A stretch of DNA of 64,000 nt from Mactromeris polynyma (GCA_032209605.1 JASFXZ010000027.1:5661372-5725371); one strand, 5' to 3'. Positions 42,926 through 55,615 are shown, counted from the stretch's first letter. The notes: generated from the letters alone by a model not told the origin. Numbers and translations are program-made.

Positions 42926-44111
42926 CCGGTGTATCATACTTTACATGTATATACTGACAGAAAGTGTGTGTGCTATATAGTACTTGCAACAAAAACAGTA
43001 AAACATACCATAAACACAAATACGCCAGTAATTGCAACATAAACAGTTTGTTTAAATATTTACTGTGAACACAGTGATTTCGGCGATTGGCAAATATTTC
43101 CGCACGCGAAACTTCTGGAATCGACAATTCGCAAACTTATCAACTTATACAGTACCTGTTGGTTAATAAAGTTAGCTGCATGTTAAAACCTTTTACCTAC
43201 ATGTCTCCAGCCCTGTGTTCGGTTTGTTTAAGCCCAAAAGTTGTGAGATGAAGGTTTCTTCATGAATGTGTGTGCATCGTCCTGCATTAATTGATTGAAA
43301 GTTCTTGCTTATTAGCCAAAATTAAAATATTCTAGTCCTACATTCAAAATTTTGAGGAGAGTAGTGTACCATAAATAATTTAGAACTGTTTTATGATATT
43401 ATTTATTATTTGTTTTTAAATTGTATTTCTGTGTTTAAATTAAGATTTAAATATTCGTGAAACTTGTTTGTATGACCATTTTATGTTTATTCCTCAATGA
43501 ATACTTTTTTATGTTTAAAATAGACTAAGCCAGTATATTGTGTCATCCAAGTGTTTATTAGTTTATTGTTAGTGTTCATGTATGATTGTTTTTTTTTCAT
43601 TTTTTTTTTTCATTTTAGTTTCTACTCATTTGTTACGCATATAGAGTAGAATGTATTTAGCCTCCCTGTTTCTTAATTCATTCAAATGTTTTGCATTTTG
43701 CTTTAAGTGCTTAAGGTACTGTTAAAATACCATATAAACCAGTATACGTTGCTGCATTAAAATGGATAAAATGGGTTTGGGAAACAGTTTTAATTGAGTA
43801 TCAATTATAAATCAAAGTCCTGATCTGGAAGTCTGGCTTTTTTAGCCTGTCAGGAGAATGGAGGAGATTTTGTTGAAATATGTAAAAACGAGGGGTTGGG
43901 GTGGTTTACAGACATATTGGACTGCCCTATACCCTGGCTTAATTGTGTAATTGGTAGTAATGAATCAAAATGTAGGTGTATTGATATACTTCATCTTTTG
44001 CTGATTCATATGTTATTGAATTCATGTATGTATAGTGTACTTGTGATACTACTTTGTGGCATCTGGTTAAATAAAATATAGAAAAAATTGTTGAGGAGTT
44101 GTTTTTTATTC
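42926..44111. other. Intergenic stretch after the GT92 exon
   Basis: Apart from the AATAAA at 43165 it is AT-rich sequence with poly-T runs. I see no supported gene or repeat in it. Confidence 0.4.
43165..43170 (+). terminator. Possible polyadenylation signal of the GT92 exon
   Basis: AATAAA lies 240 bases past the stop codon of the GT92 frame. Placement is plausible for a terminal exon. Confidence 0.4.
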
Positions 44112-44560
44112 TATCACGGAAATATAAACCATGGATTGGAAACATCCTACTATATATGTGTGTTTAGATTTGTTTGAACTCTCGCTAGTGGCGATATTTT
44201 CTTCCAAGATCAAACCCATGATAAACAATTTGCAATGTCCTCCAATTTGTTTCTGATTTGAGAGAAATTGACATTTTGATCGGCTGTAATCGTCATATTT
44301 AAAATTTCACTCTTAATTAATACACTTTTAAATACTATATAAATTATAAAGATCAATAGGTAATTACACGGACATTTAAGTGCTAATCATCAGAGCCACC
44401 AACAAATGGAAATAAACGGAGATGGCTGATTGTCGCCGATCGATAAAGTGGTGGAAATTCACCATACTTACAGAGTGCGCGCTGAGGATTGTAGGTAAAT
44501 TATTTCGTTTCACCGATATCAGCCTGTTTCCAATCCATGGTTTATATGTCTGTGATTCTA
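44112..44560. mobile_element. Element with inverted ends around 450 bp
   Basis: TCACGGAAATATAAACCATG then GATTGGAAACA at 44114-44144 is inverse to TGTTTCCAATCCATGG then TTTATATGTCTGTGA at 44523-44555. The interior has no coding capacity. It fits a non-autonomous DNA element. Confidence 0.6.
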
Positions 44561-44869
44561 TTTATATTATGTATTATTTGTATCATGAAAATGTAGCTAG
44601 TAAGTTAACATTACTTTGTACAATCCACACTTTTATATTTGAATTAGACTGAAACACGTGATAAAAGGTCTTGTAATTAATTTCTTGTAAACATCCAATT
44701 GTGTCTTATTGAGAATCTTTTCTTTAAATTTTCACCATACTGTAACAACATATGCATAATGGTCACCAGTCTATAGTGGTCCCTTTCATTGGTTAGTTAT
44801 GGTTAGTTATGGTTTCAGTATAATTACGCCTTACAGAAACAGCAGTACTTAACTGCATCACACATACAT

Positions 44870-45000
44870 AAATGTTAGAGTTATGCACATTCACATACGG
44901 AAGTGGTTTAGTGTATTCACATTCACACACATACGTGTTTTAGTTATGCACATTCACATACATACGTGTTTTAGTCATGCACATTCAACCAGATTATGTC
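44870..45000. repeat. Short array of a 30-35-bp unit
   Basis: TATGCACATTCACATACATA and CGTGTTTTAG recur about three to four times with drift. Confidence 0.5.
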
Positions 45001-45956
45001 TACCACCTTTGTAAGCAATACATAGTTGCTGGAATCGCAATGCCTGCCGCATTCAGAACTTTCAGCGCTTTGATTTAACCTTTGTTATGACGTCAATATG
45101 TTGTGACAGAACATAACAATATTTGATAACTTACTAGAAGGAATGAAGTATGCAGCATATTACAACACTTTTGTTTGTTTCTGTTATATAAAGGTAAAGG
45201 AAAACTCACAAAACAAATATCCTCATTACGTACATATTGTTTATTATTAAAGTCATCAAGTGTGTTTCTAAAGAATTTAGATCTGCATCCGTCCCCCCCC
45301 CCCCAATAAATTAATAAAATATAACGTGCATTTAATAATAAGAATATTGTGTCGCTCAATTTGTTTATGTGGCCACGATACCAGAAAGAACACTTAGAAC
45401 AGACAGACTAATTATATCATGGTCGTAGTCTGAGCTGGTAGAATGTGTACACAAACAATCTAGGGAGGTGTAAGGACATAATACACCGGAAAAAACCCGT
45501 TTTCTAAAACGTTCGTGTAGCAATCTGGTAACATTTTCACAAGCAATACAGTAAATTTTGAAGTGTTATATATTCAGAAACTTTATATCCCAAACTGCAT
45601 ACAAATGCTCAACTGTTGGTTATCGCACATGTGTGTTCTATATTTGATAATCGTATGTTATCATGAGATATTTTCAATTGGTTATGAATTGCAATGGTCC
45701 TTATTTATGGCGCTTTAGTCGATGTAACAACGATACTGGATCAAACCCATTCAAACGTTTTACCTTCAGATGAGCCAGATACATCTTTATGTGTTATGTT
45801 GTATCTCGTCTGTTGTGAAAAGACGAAGAGATGTTGTCGTAGTTTTATCATTATGGTCGTCTGCTTCCACAAAAATGTTAAATACACAACATTAATTGCG
45901 GTTAGCTCGGTTTCTGAGAAAGTATAAGTCCGAATGATAATCATTAATGTAACCCA

Positions 45957-45959
45957 CAG
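45957..45959. repeat. Left target-site duplication CAG
   Basis: It directly abuts the left inverted repeat and is matched by CAG at 52941-52943 on the far side of the element. Confidence 0.8.
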
Positions 45960-45977
45960 GCCCCGTGTTCACAAAGA

Positions 45978-46150
45978 AACTTAAGTCTGATTTTCAGGAT
46001 CAGGATCAATTTTTTGGATCAATTTTGAGATCAGGATCAAAGTTGGTGTTCACAAAGGATCAAGATCAAATTTGAGCCGAAAATCGGGATCAAGTTGATC
46101 TTGATATTGATAAATTCTGATCCTGCTCTAGAGGAGGATCAAAATTAAGA
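45978..46150. repeat. Left subterminal GATCAA-rich array of the Harbinger element
   Basis: It contains many copies of GATCAGGATCAA and GATCAAGATCAA and a second, inner copy of the terminal word GTGTTCACAAAGGATCAAG at about 46053. The mirror array is at 52785-52923. Such arrays are where transposase or its Myb partner usually binds. Confidence 0.7.
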
Positions 46151-46174
46151 TATATCCCATAATTCAACATAAAC

Positions 46175-47784
46175 ATGGCTGATTATGTCGTAAGGCAGCG
46201 TCGTTTGCGCTTTATTAATGGTTTACCGTTGGATACGCGAGTATTCCGTGACCGTGCCAACCCTTTGGAGAATTTTGACAGGGAGGAGATTCGGGAACGG
46301 TATCGATTCTATCCAGAAACTATATTCTTTCTATGTAATTTGGTTGACATCGATAGAGCAACGGAGAGGTCCCATGCATTGCCACCTCTTTTGTTGACTC
46401 TTGTATCTCTGCAATTTTTTGCAAGCAATGCCCACCATATTGTAATAGCACAAGTCCACGGTATATCGAGAGTCAGTGTTTCTAGAGCCATCACAGCTTT
46501 CTGTGATTCTCTGACTTCCTTCATGAGAGATTTCATAAAATTTCCTTCTGCAGTTGAGCAAGAATCCGTGATGAAGAAGTTTTACGCTGTAGCCGGTAAG
46601 TACGATGTCGAGTTTTATTGGTATCTAATGTAAACAAATGCGTCACTTCCGACAAGGGAGTTAATCGATTGGTTCTCCGTGATCTATTTATAGTCAATGC
46701 AGTCGCGGTTTAAGCGTGCAAGTAACTGGGCAACTCTCCCCATTATACTATGTAATCGAGAGTGAAAAAAAATCGACAGTCCATATACACAACCAGTGAT
46801 CATACAACAGATATCACTTTTCACAGGCGCAAAATGATATTTTCCGAAAATGTGTTCAATACTTGTACTATTACATTTATTCAAACATCGTCTAGTATAT
46901 GTTAAATTTGAAGAGCAAAAAACCCAGATCTTTCGCAATTCAAGTATTGATTAAGTTATATTTGTACGTGAAAGCAAAATAGACAATGATAATTATGTAT
47001 CATCATCATTAGCAATTGCGAAAAAAATACATGCAGTTATTCCCCAAAACAACTCATTTTAATATACTTTAGCTTAAGAAACTAATATAGCTATATGCTT
47101 ACTTCCTTAGGTTTCCCAAATGTTATTGGTGCAATTGACGGGACTCAAATACGGATTCAGGGACCTTCACAACATGAGGAAGACTACGTCAATCGTAAAG
47201 GATTCCACTCCATTAATGTTCAGGTAGTAAAAACTCAGTATTTTACAATATTGTAGCGCGTTGCTAATGCATTATAATTTATGATATGTAATGAAATTCC
47301 AACATTCATCAAAAGTTGCATTATTTTTTTACATGCGACAATGTATGTTCAGGAATAAATAAGTGTGCCTTAAATGCACACTTTTATAACTACACATGTA
47401 ATTTTAATGAGTTCTTACAGTCTCATAAAGATGCATGATATTTAATTTATATTCACTAAATTGAACATTTCGTGCAACAATACCATGTTAAATTTTGATT
47501 TCACTTATGTGTGCCACTGTTTAATATTATTTGACTCCCAGCAGAGCTTTGGTGTATTGAAACGGCGATTCCCATGTCTGTCTTATGGGTTGAGGCTGAA
47601 GCCGGAGAAATGTACGAAAGTAATTGCTGCATGTGTCATTTTGCATAATCTTGGTATTGATAGGAATGATATGCTGCCCAGAGACTGCGATGACAGGCAA
47701 CAGCAATTAGATGCTGAAATTTACAATGGACCTGGTACAGGATCCCATTACAGGGATTACATTGCAACTGCCTTTTTCAGTTGA
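46175..47784 (+). pseudogene. HARBI1-like Harbinger transposase, three exons, catalytic centre missing
   Basis: Exons 46175-46595, 47111-47223 and 47542-47784 join in frame to about 258 residues, against roughly 350 in intact family members. The first encodes the N-terminal helical part, ending FYAVAG. The second holds the first catalytic Asp region [16 protein letters not shown]. The third begins right after the catalytic Glu position (QSFGVLKRRFPCL) and runs to a normal C-terminus (CVILHNLGID). The intervening part with the second Asp and the Glu is absent; the 318-bp gap between exons 2 and 3 shows no matching frame. The enzyme would cut and join DNA as a DDE nuclease; this copy should be inactive. 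Acceptor for exon 3 could also be three bases later. Confidence 0.8.
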
Positions 47785-48270
47785 AGCATCTAATTGCTGT
47801 TGACTGTCATAGCAGTCCATTGGCAGCATATCATTCCTATTGCAACTGCCTGTTGTTAAAATAATATATTAAAATGTTATACATTGTAATGTTTGTATAA
47901 CTTTCAACTTCTTGGTAATTACAACAACGACATTTATGTATCTGTTTCAGTAATTCATTCTATACATATGTGTATATGTATATAATACATATTACCAAGT
48001 TATATCATAATTCACATTGAAACATGTATAAACTATACATTCAATGACATTATAGAATTTCTGTTATCTTTTTCTCATGACCATCAATCTTATAAAACTC
48101 AACAATTTGTACTATTTAAAATACATAATATTTCTAATAAACAATCTCAGTACAAATGTTCAACCATCATTTCAGCATACACTATTTGATTAAATACATT
48201 TCTTTTAACAAAATCCGAATATTAAACTTATCTCCACAAATGCACTGATCGTTAAAAAAGGGAGACATAA

Positions 48271-51200
48271 TTAACTTTCTAAATTTATAAAACCTTCTGC
48301 AAATGCATCGTTCAGTTTAGAAGTTAACAATTCTTTTCTTAAGTTGAACAATATATTTTCTTGGTCATATTTTTCTTTCATGTTTGCTATATTAAGTATA
48401 TGCAGCTCCCTTTCTTGAGTTATTCTTTGTTGTAACAATTTAATCTCGAGAGCTGCTCTATTGACCTCTGAAGTGTATAATTCATCTACATCTACACGCT
48501 TCCTTTTTCTTCCTGGAAATTGAACATAACAGAAAATATGTACTGAATGGTATAGAGTTTTGGCATTCCAAAAATGTTTAACTGGTTGTCACGGTATTTG
48601 TCAAAACTATTTAAATTTTCACTACTGGTTGAACAAAATACTTAAAAAAAATTTCAATGAGTTAATCAATGTTATAATTATTATGTATGCAAATTCATAA
48701 GTGAAAATAACCATTTTTTAACATTGTGATAACCCATTTACGTACACTTTTTTATTTGATATGATTTCGGCCCATTGTAATTTATAGAATGTTTGAAATA
48801 CCTGATATTCCACTGTTGGTCATTTGTGTATTCTGCATACAGTTATCTGTGCTATCACCTGAAAAGACACATAAATCAATGTAATGTCATGAACATATTA
48901 ACAACAATTGATGTTCTGCATAATGAATTTCCAGTTAGTATGCTCGATATATATAATTTCTGTTGTTTGAGTTAACGAATTAGACGAAAATTAATTTCCC
49001 TTGGTATAAGCTCTGATAGGTGGCGTTTTACGCACGAGGTTTCGTGCGTGGTTGAGTAACCGGTTTTTTCATTCAGCCTTGAGACAGTCGGCCATCCACA
49101 CACAAAAATTTTAGTAATTAAGTGTTGATTGTAGATGTGGTGTTAAGATTATTACCCCAAGAAAGAGTCTATGTATATAATATGAACTATGTCAGTTGAT
49201 ATATTACCCATTGTATGTGATCATACATCTAAATTTGTTAAAATATGATGTATTTGTTATGTACTTCATTATTATTCAGTCGTTGATAAAATGATTGTTT
49301 GTTGTAAAATGATTCATTCATTACAAGTATCATGTTTCGGTGTTGTTATGCAACATGTTTATTTGTTTACTTTGGAGACACAGGATGAGGCCACACATTC
49401 CGCAATATGACACTTGACAAAGTGGCGCAGGTTTTTTCAGAGCCAAATTCTCTGTTATTTTCCTGAGCGAGTCGATTGCATTTGTGCTCCAAAACTTTAT
49501 GTATGTCATAAAAATATTATTGCCATTTGTGTAAATTTCTTACGTTTAACACCAGTATGAAGTATACATAGTTGAAATGCAAGTATTTAACCTAACATAT
49601 TTTGTGGTTGTAAGTTGATGTAAGTTGATGTATTACATTATGTTTAGTGGAATGTCAATGATGTTTTAGTGTAACATGAAACTTGCAGAATAGGAAATAT
49701 TTTGACATACATTGAATGATGAATGATGAATGATTTTATATATAAAATAGGTGGTCGGTCCAGTCTCATGGAGGCTTTAACCAAAAAACAATGTTTGTGT
49801 TTGTTGTTTATGACAAGAAAATGCTATCAGAGGATAGTTGCCTCAATGGAAATAAATTTAATTGATACTAATGTAAAGATGGTCACTAGAAACTGATTAC
49901 AACAAAATCATCAGTTCATTATATGAAATATCCAATATATGATTTAAAAGAGATGTTTGTAAAAAATTATGGCGCCCCCCCTGTGACCGTGACACCAAAA
50001 TCAGAAACAAAAAGGTGACCGACATGTGCAAACAAATATGTCCTCTCTGCCACGTAGGGGACATAACAATCTCAGTACCTGTTATATGTTGAACACATTC
50101 TTCTTCTTCATGAATTGATTCCACCATTTCTGAAAGAGATGATAATGTTAGTAAAACATTTCAATTGTTTGTAATAGTCTAATAAACAAATCCAATATAT
50201 GCAAAATGGCAATAATCTGAGCAGAACGGAACGACAAGGAGGCACATCTAACCAAGCTAAAAATTGACGCATGTATGGACAGACGAGAAAATAGAGACAC
50301 TTAGTACAAAAACAATGTCTCCCAGAGAATGAGGGAGATACAATTAGCATATAAATGTCAAAATAATAAATGAAACGGAATTAAGCATATCAAATTATAC
50401 ACACCTGTTTCAACATTTGCAATGGTGTTTTGACGTGAAGTACTTGGATTTTGATCTGAAATGTTAAATACATAAATGCATATAATATATTGTAATTGTT
50501 GAAATTAACAGTCCCTTGTTATGGCAAAGTTTGGGACCGATATTACATCCTTTTTTTGAAGCAAAAAATTACATATTTTCAACATGAAATAATTGGCTGC
50601 TTAGTATAAACAACACACAACAATTAAACTGTACAAATGACATATTTGCGTAAGACAGTCATAATGATCACAGCATGTTTAAGTTCTAGTGCAAATTGAA
50701 AATGAAACATTAATTCTTTGTTAGTCATGACAGATGTTCTGAAAATGTAATTAAATTCTATACATGCAATAATATAATGGTTCTATATAAAACATAACAA
50801 CAACTTGAAGATTAATCTTCAACATTATACATACTTGTATCTGAATCAAATCCACTGATTCCTATGACTTGTGGCCTATCGCGAATTTGGACCATAACTT
50901 CTTCTTCTGCAGGGGTAAGCTGCGGAGCTGGACCACCACCAGTTTTCTTTTTTTCACCCTCTTTGAATTTTCCTATCAAATGTAAAAAAGACATCAATTT
51001 TAAATGTTTATAATATAAGATTACATGGCAATGGTGTATTACATGAGGTAACCATGAATGTTTAAATGGATTTTTTATTTACTTTATAAATGTGATATTA
51101 CAATGGTTACCTATGATATATTTAAGTTAGTACATGTATGACTTATAACACCATTTATGACCTATAAATGTTTTGATAATATAATAAAACCATCACACAT

Positions 51201-52671
51201 AAATTATCTTTCATTAATGATTATACATGTACTATTAAATACAATATATATATGTTAAATTTAGGCAGTATGTTTTGGTGTGCATTTCTTTAAAATTCCT
51301 AGGTGCACTTTTCACTCCTAAGTACACTTTTTGCACATAAGCCAATTTAAGCATGTTATGTTACATGAAATTAAAAACAAGATTCAACCAAATTGTAGTT
51401 AAATCTTAAAGAATATGAAATAATGTTCTCATCACACTCCATAAATGGAAGTGATAAGTGGTTAGATGGCCATCTGGTAAACTCAATTAGTAGAGTGTTG
51501 TACATTTTACACAATCCGATGATATCATCCTAGAAGCTTTAGAATTTTTCAACATAATTATGTTATGTATCCACATATAAAAAACAATTTAATAATATAC
51601 CTACCTCTAGCCTTTACATTCTTGTACATGACCTTCACCTGATCCACACTACGTTTACAGCAGGCCGTACCAGAACTGCAATTAATATGTTCATTACTTC
51701 AGTGATGCACTTGAGACAGAAGCGTGAGAGGTTACATGGATAGGAGTAAGGATTGTCTTGCGATGAACCCTCGATAGGTTAAATTCTAATGTTCAAATTT
51801 TTTATGTTGTTCTTTCTCAAAATTTCAAAGGCGGCTCCTTTTCAACCGCCTCATATTCTATCCTTTATTTGATGAGTAGCAAATACAAAAAGTGTAAGGG
51901 GGCTTACCATTTTGTAAAGTTGTATTCTATATAATTTCTAGTTGTGTAGATATTCTTCCATGCTATCATAGATTAATGCATTTTTCCAATCAAGATGTTT
52001 ATAACGAAGCATCGAATCGTACACATATGTGTTGATCAGAATTATAGACTGACCAAACACATATTATACAGCTCCATGCTCGCTTTATTTTATCAGATTC
52101 AGAATTTGTTTACATTTCCTATTGCCATCTGTTTTCGATACTGCATGAATTTTCCAGTATTTGTATGATTATCCAAGCTTGTCACAGGTATTTCATGTTG
52201 CACAAGTATCCCAATCCTTTAAATGTCTGTGTAGCGGTTGTATCAACCTTTATTTATCATAAGTTTTGATGCATTTAATGTTAATTTGCTGCACATCGTC
52301 TATGGTCCTTGCCTGCACTCCCATGTTTATGATGCATTGTGGGAGTGTTAACTACGGTTGCTATGGATTAATAAATATCGTTGTCGTCTTTAACTTTTAC
52401 GGATACATGTACAAATGTGATTTCAAATTAATATCAGATTATATCTTGTATACGTAATTTTTCTGTGTTTTTTTCAATATGATATTAAAACTATATGCAG
52501 ATGGATAGAAACAGCATCTCAAAATAAAAACATAGATTAATTGTTTCACCTGTTCAACTCGTCTGTCACTGTCAGCCAGACAGCTTCTTTTTTCTTCGCA
52601 CCCATGGTGGCCCCTTTAAATTTGCTCTCCAGCTCAGTCCAATTGGGCTGTCTAGTTTTATCATCCGCCAT
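48271..52671 (-). CDS. Harbinger Myb/SANT-like accessory protein, seven exons
   Basis: Exons 52550-52671, 51605-51675, 50835-50972, 50405-50455, 50079-50129, 48802-48858 and 48271-48512 sum to 732 bp, 243 residues plus stop, with every phase matching. The N-terminus MADDKTRQPNWTELESKFKG has the Trp-containing start of a Myb/SANT fold, but the usual first helix between NWT and the KFKG-like part looks shortened. Next come RSVDQVKVMYKNVKA, then KKKTGGGPAPQLTPAEEE, typical of this protein, and a basic, coiled-coil C-terminus (GRKRKRVDVDELYTSEVNR). In related elements this protein brings the transposase into the nucleus and to the element ends. Confidence 0.8.
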
Positions 52672-52784
52672 AATTGAAAACACGAATGACAGCTAGCGCG
52701 AAAAAAACGTAAACAAGCAGACGATTACTGTAAACGCGCCTCCGAATGAAGAGCATTGCACAAAGTCGCTTACATCATTGAAAA

Positions 52785-52923
52785 TCGCGATCAAATATGA
52801 GCCAGATATTTGGCTCAACTGATCGCGATCAATTTATGCTTTGTGAACACCAAAATGTAGATCAAGATCAAGTGAGCCAAATTTTCAGGATCAGTTGATC
52901 TGATCTTGATCCTGATCTTAATC
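52785..52923. repeat. Right subterminal GATC-rich array of the Harbinger element
   Basis: It holds GATCGCGATCAA, GATCAAGATCAAG, GATCAGTTGATCTGATCTTG and an inner TTTGTGAACACCA, mirroring the left end. Confidence 0.7.
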
Positions 52924-52943
52924 CTTTGTGAACACGGGGCCAG

Positions 52944-54292
52944 AGGAGAGTCTGCATCCACTTGTGGTGCTCTTGTTTATATTTTGTCTTCATTATTAAT
53001 ATCATGCAGCAAATGAAATGCACCATTTATAAAGAGATTGGTTGTCTATACATTGGTGAACCAGTATGCAATATGTTGAACAAATTTCAGCACTGCCACA
53101 CTCCAGAAAATACCGGTATTTCATAGTGGACAGTTGTCAAAATATATAGCTTACCTGCTTGTTATGAAATCTAGTTGCAGGTCACGGACATATAATCAAA
53201 ACCTATTGCAATACCTCACACATAATGTGGTAATTTAACATCAAAACTCGTGGCTCTATAATCATGGTCACAGTATTGAGTCATTGATTTATGACTTTTA
53301 AGCCTGTGTGAAAATTAAATCCTAGGATGCTTTGAAATGCACGAGACGTTTGCCCAAAACCTGTGACTGAACGATGTTGAACAACAACGGCTGGTGTTTC
53401 TGTAATCCACTTTTCATTTAAAACACTACCCAAGTAAGATGTCTACTTATTCAATGACGATTCTGTTTTAAAGCATATTTGAGTACAAATGACTGAATGT
53501 GATCACAAAATATTTTTGAACGTTTCAGCAATGTTTGTATTCTATGTGGTTGAAGGTTCCTGACTAATGTTATCCCTGTTATAGCATGTATAAAGATAGA
53601 GGTATGCATTGCCCTTTTCTATAAGGAAAACAATGACACCTGAACTCACAAATTTGTTTTGTACTAACCAGTATTGTTATTGACAGTTCCTGTAGGCTGT
53701 AAATCCCCCTTAGTTGTATTTTATGATCGGCCAGGTCATTCCTTGCGCCCCTGTTCCCTTGGGTATTTACCCTTGTACCTCAAATGCGTGATATTTTATG
53801 GACTGTTGTTTTCTCGTAGGTCTGTGTGGGGAGGCATTGTCGTATGTATATGGCGTTCACTGTAGTAACTTATTCTCTCTGTTGATACCAAGTTAGTACA
53901 GTTTGTGCATACTAAGAACAAGTCATGCTCTCAAGCTCTACGAGAATACCATATCCTGACAACAGGCTTGATAGAACAATCATTTTCACAGCTTGGATCC
54001 AATGTTAGCAAACTTAAGGTAATAACAATGTTCAAAAGCGATTTTAATTCTCAATTTAGTTTGGTCAGTGATATACTGCGGTTATAAATGTGTTTGGATC
54101 ATATTCTAATTAATTAAATCTCAGAATACCGTATGATCGATTTTATATATTTCAACACAACAGTGAGTTTGAAGATCAATCAAATTTGAGAACCTCAGAC
54201 CAAAGTGTTCTACTTACATCATACGGTGTTGTTCCTTATCTATTATCTTATGATGTCAGTTTGTTTACATCTTGGTAGAACAATGTTGTGCC
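52944..54292. other. Intergenic stretch right of the Harbinger element
   Basis: Other than the dispersed repeat at 53676-53890 I see no feature. No reading frame has a recognisable family motif. Confidence 0.4.
53676..53890 (+). repeat. Dispersed repeat with TGTGGGGAGGCA end, copy 1
   Basis: The order GGCCAGGTCATTCCTTGCG, TTATGGACTGTTGTTTTCTC, TCTGTGTGGGGAGGCA, then TATTCTCTCT matches the copy at 56749-57115. The open frames here are the result of pyrimidine-rich repeat sequence, not a gene. Confidence 0.6.
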
Positions 54293-54423
54293 GATTCAAA
54301 ATTAGTTGATATTACTGTTATTGTGTAGGCCTACACGATGCCTATAGGTCAATATGATATAATACAAGATTTCATTGGCTGACCACCCCACAGTTTCTTT
54401 ACCACCATTCTCAAGTAAATAAA
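54293..54423 (+). repeat. Directional dispersed repeat, copy 6
   Basis: It starts GATTCAAAATTAGTTGATAT, has CTACACGATGCCTATAGGTC and TTCATTGGCTGACCACCCCA, and ends CATTCTCAAGTAAATAAA. It is intergenic, so the family is not restricted to introns. Confidence 0.65.
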
Positions 54424-54582
54424 GACTGACTGACATACATGATTCTGTTCTTACACGAGTACCTTTGGCAATACGATCGTTAACTGCGAGGTTGGCATGC
54501 TTAAGAATCTTGTTTATATATTTCTGCTGTGTTGCCCAATTCCTCTTTACGTTTAATTGTTGTGCAAGAGATATTCAATTGC

Positions 54583-54660
54583 AACAGGGAACGCCACATA
54601 CAAAAGACAATGCCTCTCCACACAGACACTTCAGAAAACAACTAGCTACAAGACATAAGG
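54583..54660 (-). repeat. Inverted fragment of the same dispersed repeat
   Basis: GGGAACGCCACATACAAAAG then ACAATGCCTCTCCACACAGA is inverse to the GAGGCA...TGTATGTGG word of copies 1 and 2. Confidence 0.5.
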
Positions 54661-54894
54661 CGCTGAAGCGATGCAAGGGTAAACAGAAACAGGGGTGCAA
54701 GGAATTGGTCAGTCAGTCCAGTATAGTTCATCTGTCATCCAGGGACATGTGTGTGGGATGACATGGTAAGCTGAACATTTAAATGAAGGTCACAACAACA
54801 TAATGTTTTCCTTCAATTCTGCATAATTCTTGTTATTTTGATCGAAAATTCGATTTGTATACTGCAAACAATTGTATGTTTCAATCATAAATGG

Positions 54895-55045
54895 TGAGGT
54901 AATAGTGTTTGATCCATCATAAATGGTGTGATAATATCGAGTGAGCCATCATAAATGGTGAGCTAATATTGAGTGAGCCATCACAAATGGCGAGCTAATA
55001 TTGAGTGAGCCATCATAAATAGTGAGCTAATATTGAGTGAGCCTT
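54895..55045. repeat. 32-bp minisatellite, about five copies
   Basis: The unit is CATCATAAATGGTGAGCTAA then TATTGAGTGAGC. It lies between the Harbinger element and the second VWC-like gene. Confidence 0.8.
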
Positions 55046-55296
55046 ATGACACATTGTAACAGTCTGAATGTCTACCAATTCTAGATAATATCAGCATTCT
55101 GATTGTTTAGCATCTGATCTGTCATTTATTTCAATACCTTCTGCCTATCATAAATCAGTAATTAACCCTCTGCAGCCAATCAGTGCAACGTTTACTACAA
55201 CCTCGTTTTGGCGGTATAGATGTCATAATAATACAACAAAATTACTTGGAAGAATGTTTTTCAGTGTAGTAAATTGTAATTGCCTATTGTATAGCA

Positions 55297-55404
55297 GATT
55301 CAAAATTAGCTTAGTATATCTTTACTGTGTACACTCTGACTATTGAACTGTGTTTTTATCGGCTGACCACCTCAAATATGTTTAGAACTGTGTTCAAGTA
55401 AATA
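55297..55404 (+). repeat. Directional dispersed repeat, copy 7
   Basis: It starts GATTCAAAATTAGCTTAGTA, has CGGCTGACCACCTCA, and ends GTGTTCAAGTAAATA. It lies just downstream of the second VWC-like gene. Confidence 0.55.
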
Positions 55405-55545
55405 TCATAGCACAGAAGGCACGGGGCTGCTGATAGCTGGATTGTGTGTTTGCTCGCTTGGTATAGACCTAGTGATTGGTCTGTAAACTACAGAGGAAAT
55501 GGTTTATTAATAACAAAAACTCATATCATTTTATATTACATTACA

Positions 55546-55551
55546 TTTATT
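55546..55551 (-). terminator. Polyadenylation signal of the second VWC-like gene
   Basis: The minus strand has AATAAA about 65 bases after the stop codon at 55616-55618. Another AATAAA-like word lies a little further. Confidence 0.5.
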
Positions 55552-55615
55552 CAATTCATTTAAATACAGAGAATAATTAAATTCAGAAAATAGAGAATTG
55601 CTCTAACAGAATTGC

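Larger units (their letters stand above)
45960..52940. mobile_element. PIF/Harbinger DNA transposon, 6,981 bp, complete ends
   Basis: The left end GCCCCGTGTTCACAAAG (45960-45976) is exactly inverse to CTTTGTGAACACGGGGC (52924-52940). The flanks are CAG at 45957-45959 and CAG at 52941-52943, a 3-bp target duplication as known for this superfamily. Inside are a HARBI1-like transposase on the plus strand and a Myb/SANT-like gene on the minus strand, the standard two-gene layout. Both terminal 150-200 bp are packed with GATCAAGATCAA-type words. The transposase has lost its centre, so this copy is probably not autonomous. Confidence 0.95.

Noticed and set aside
53674..53865. Cys-rich small frame
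   Set aside because: It lies wholly in a dispersed repeat that recurs at 56749-57115 without the frame being kept.
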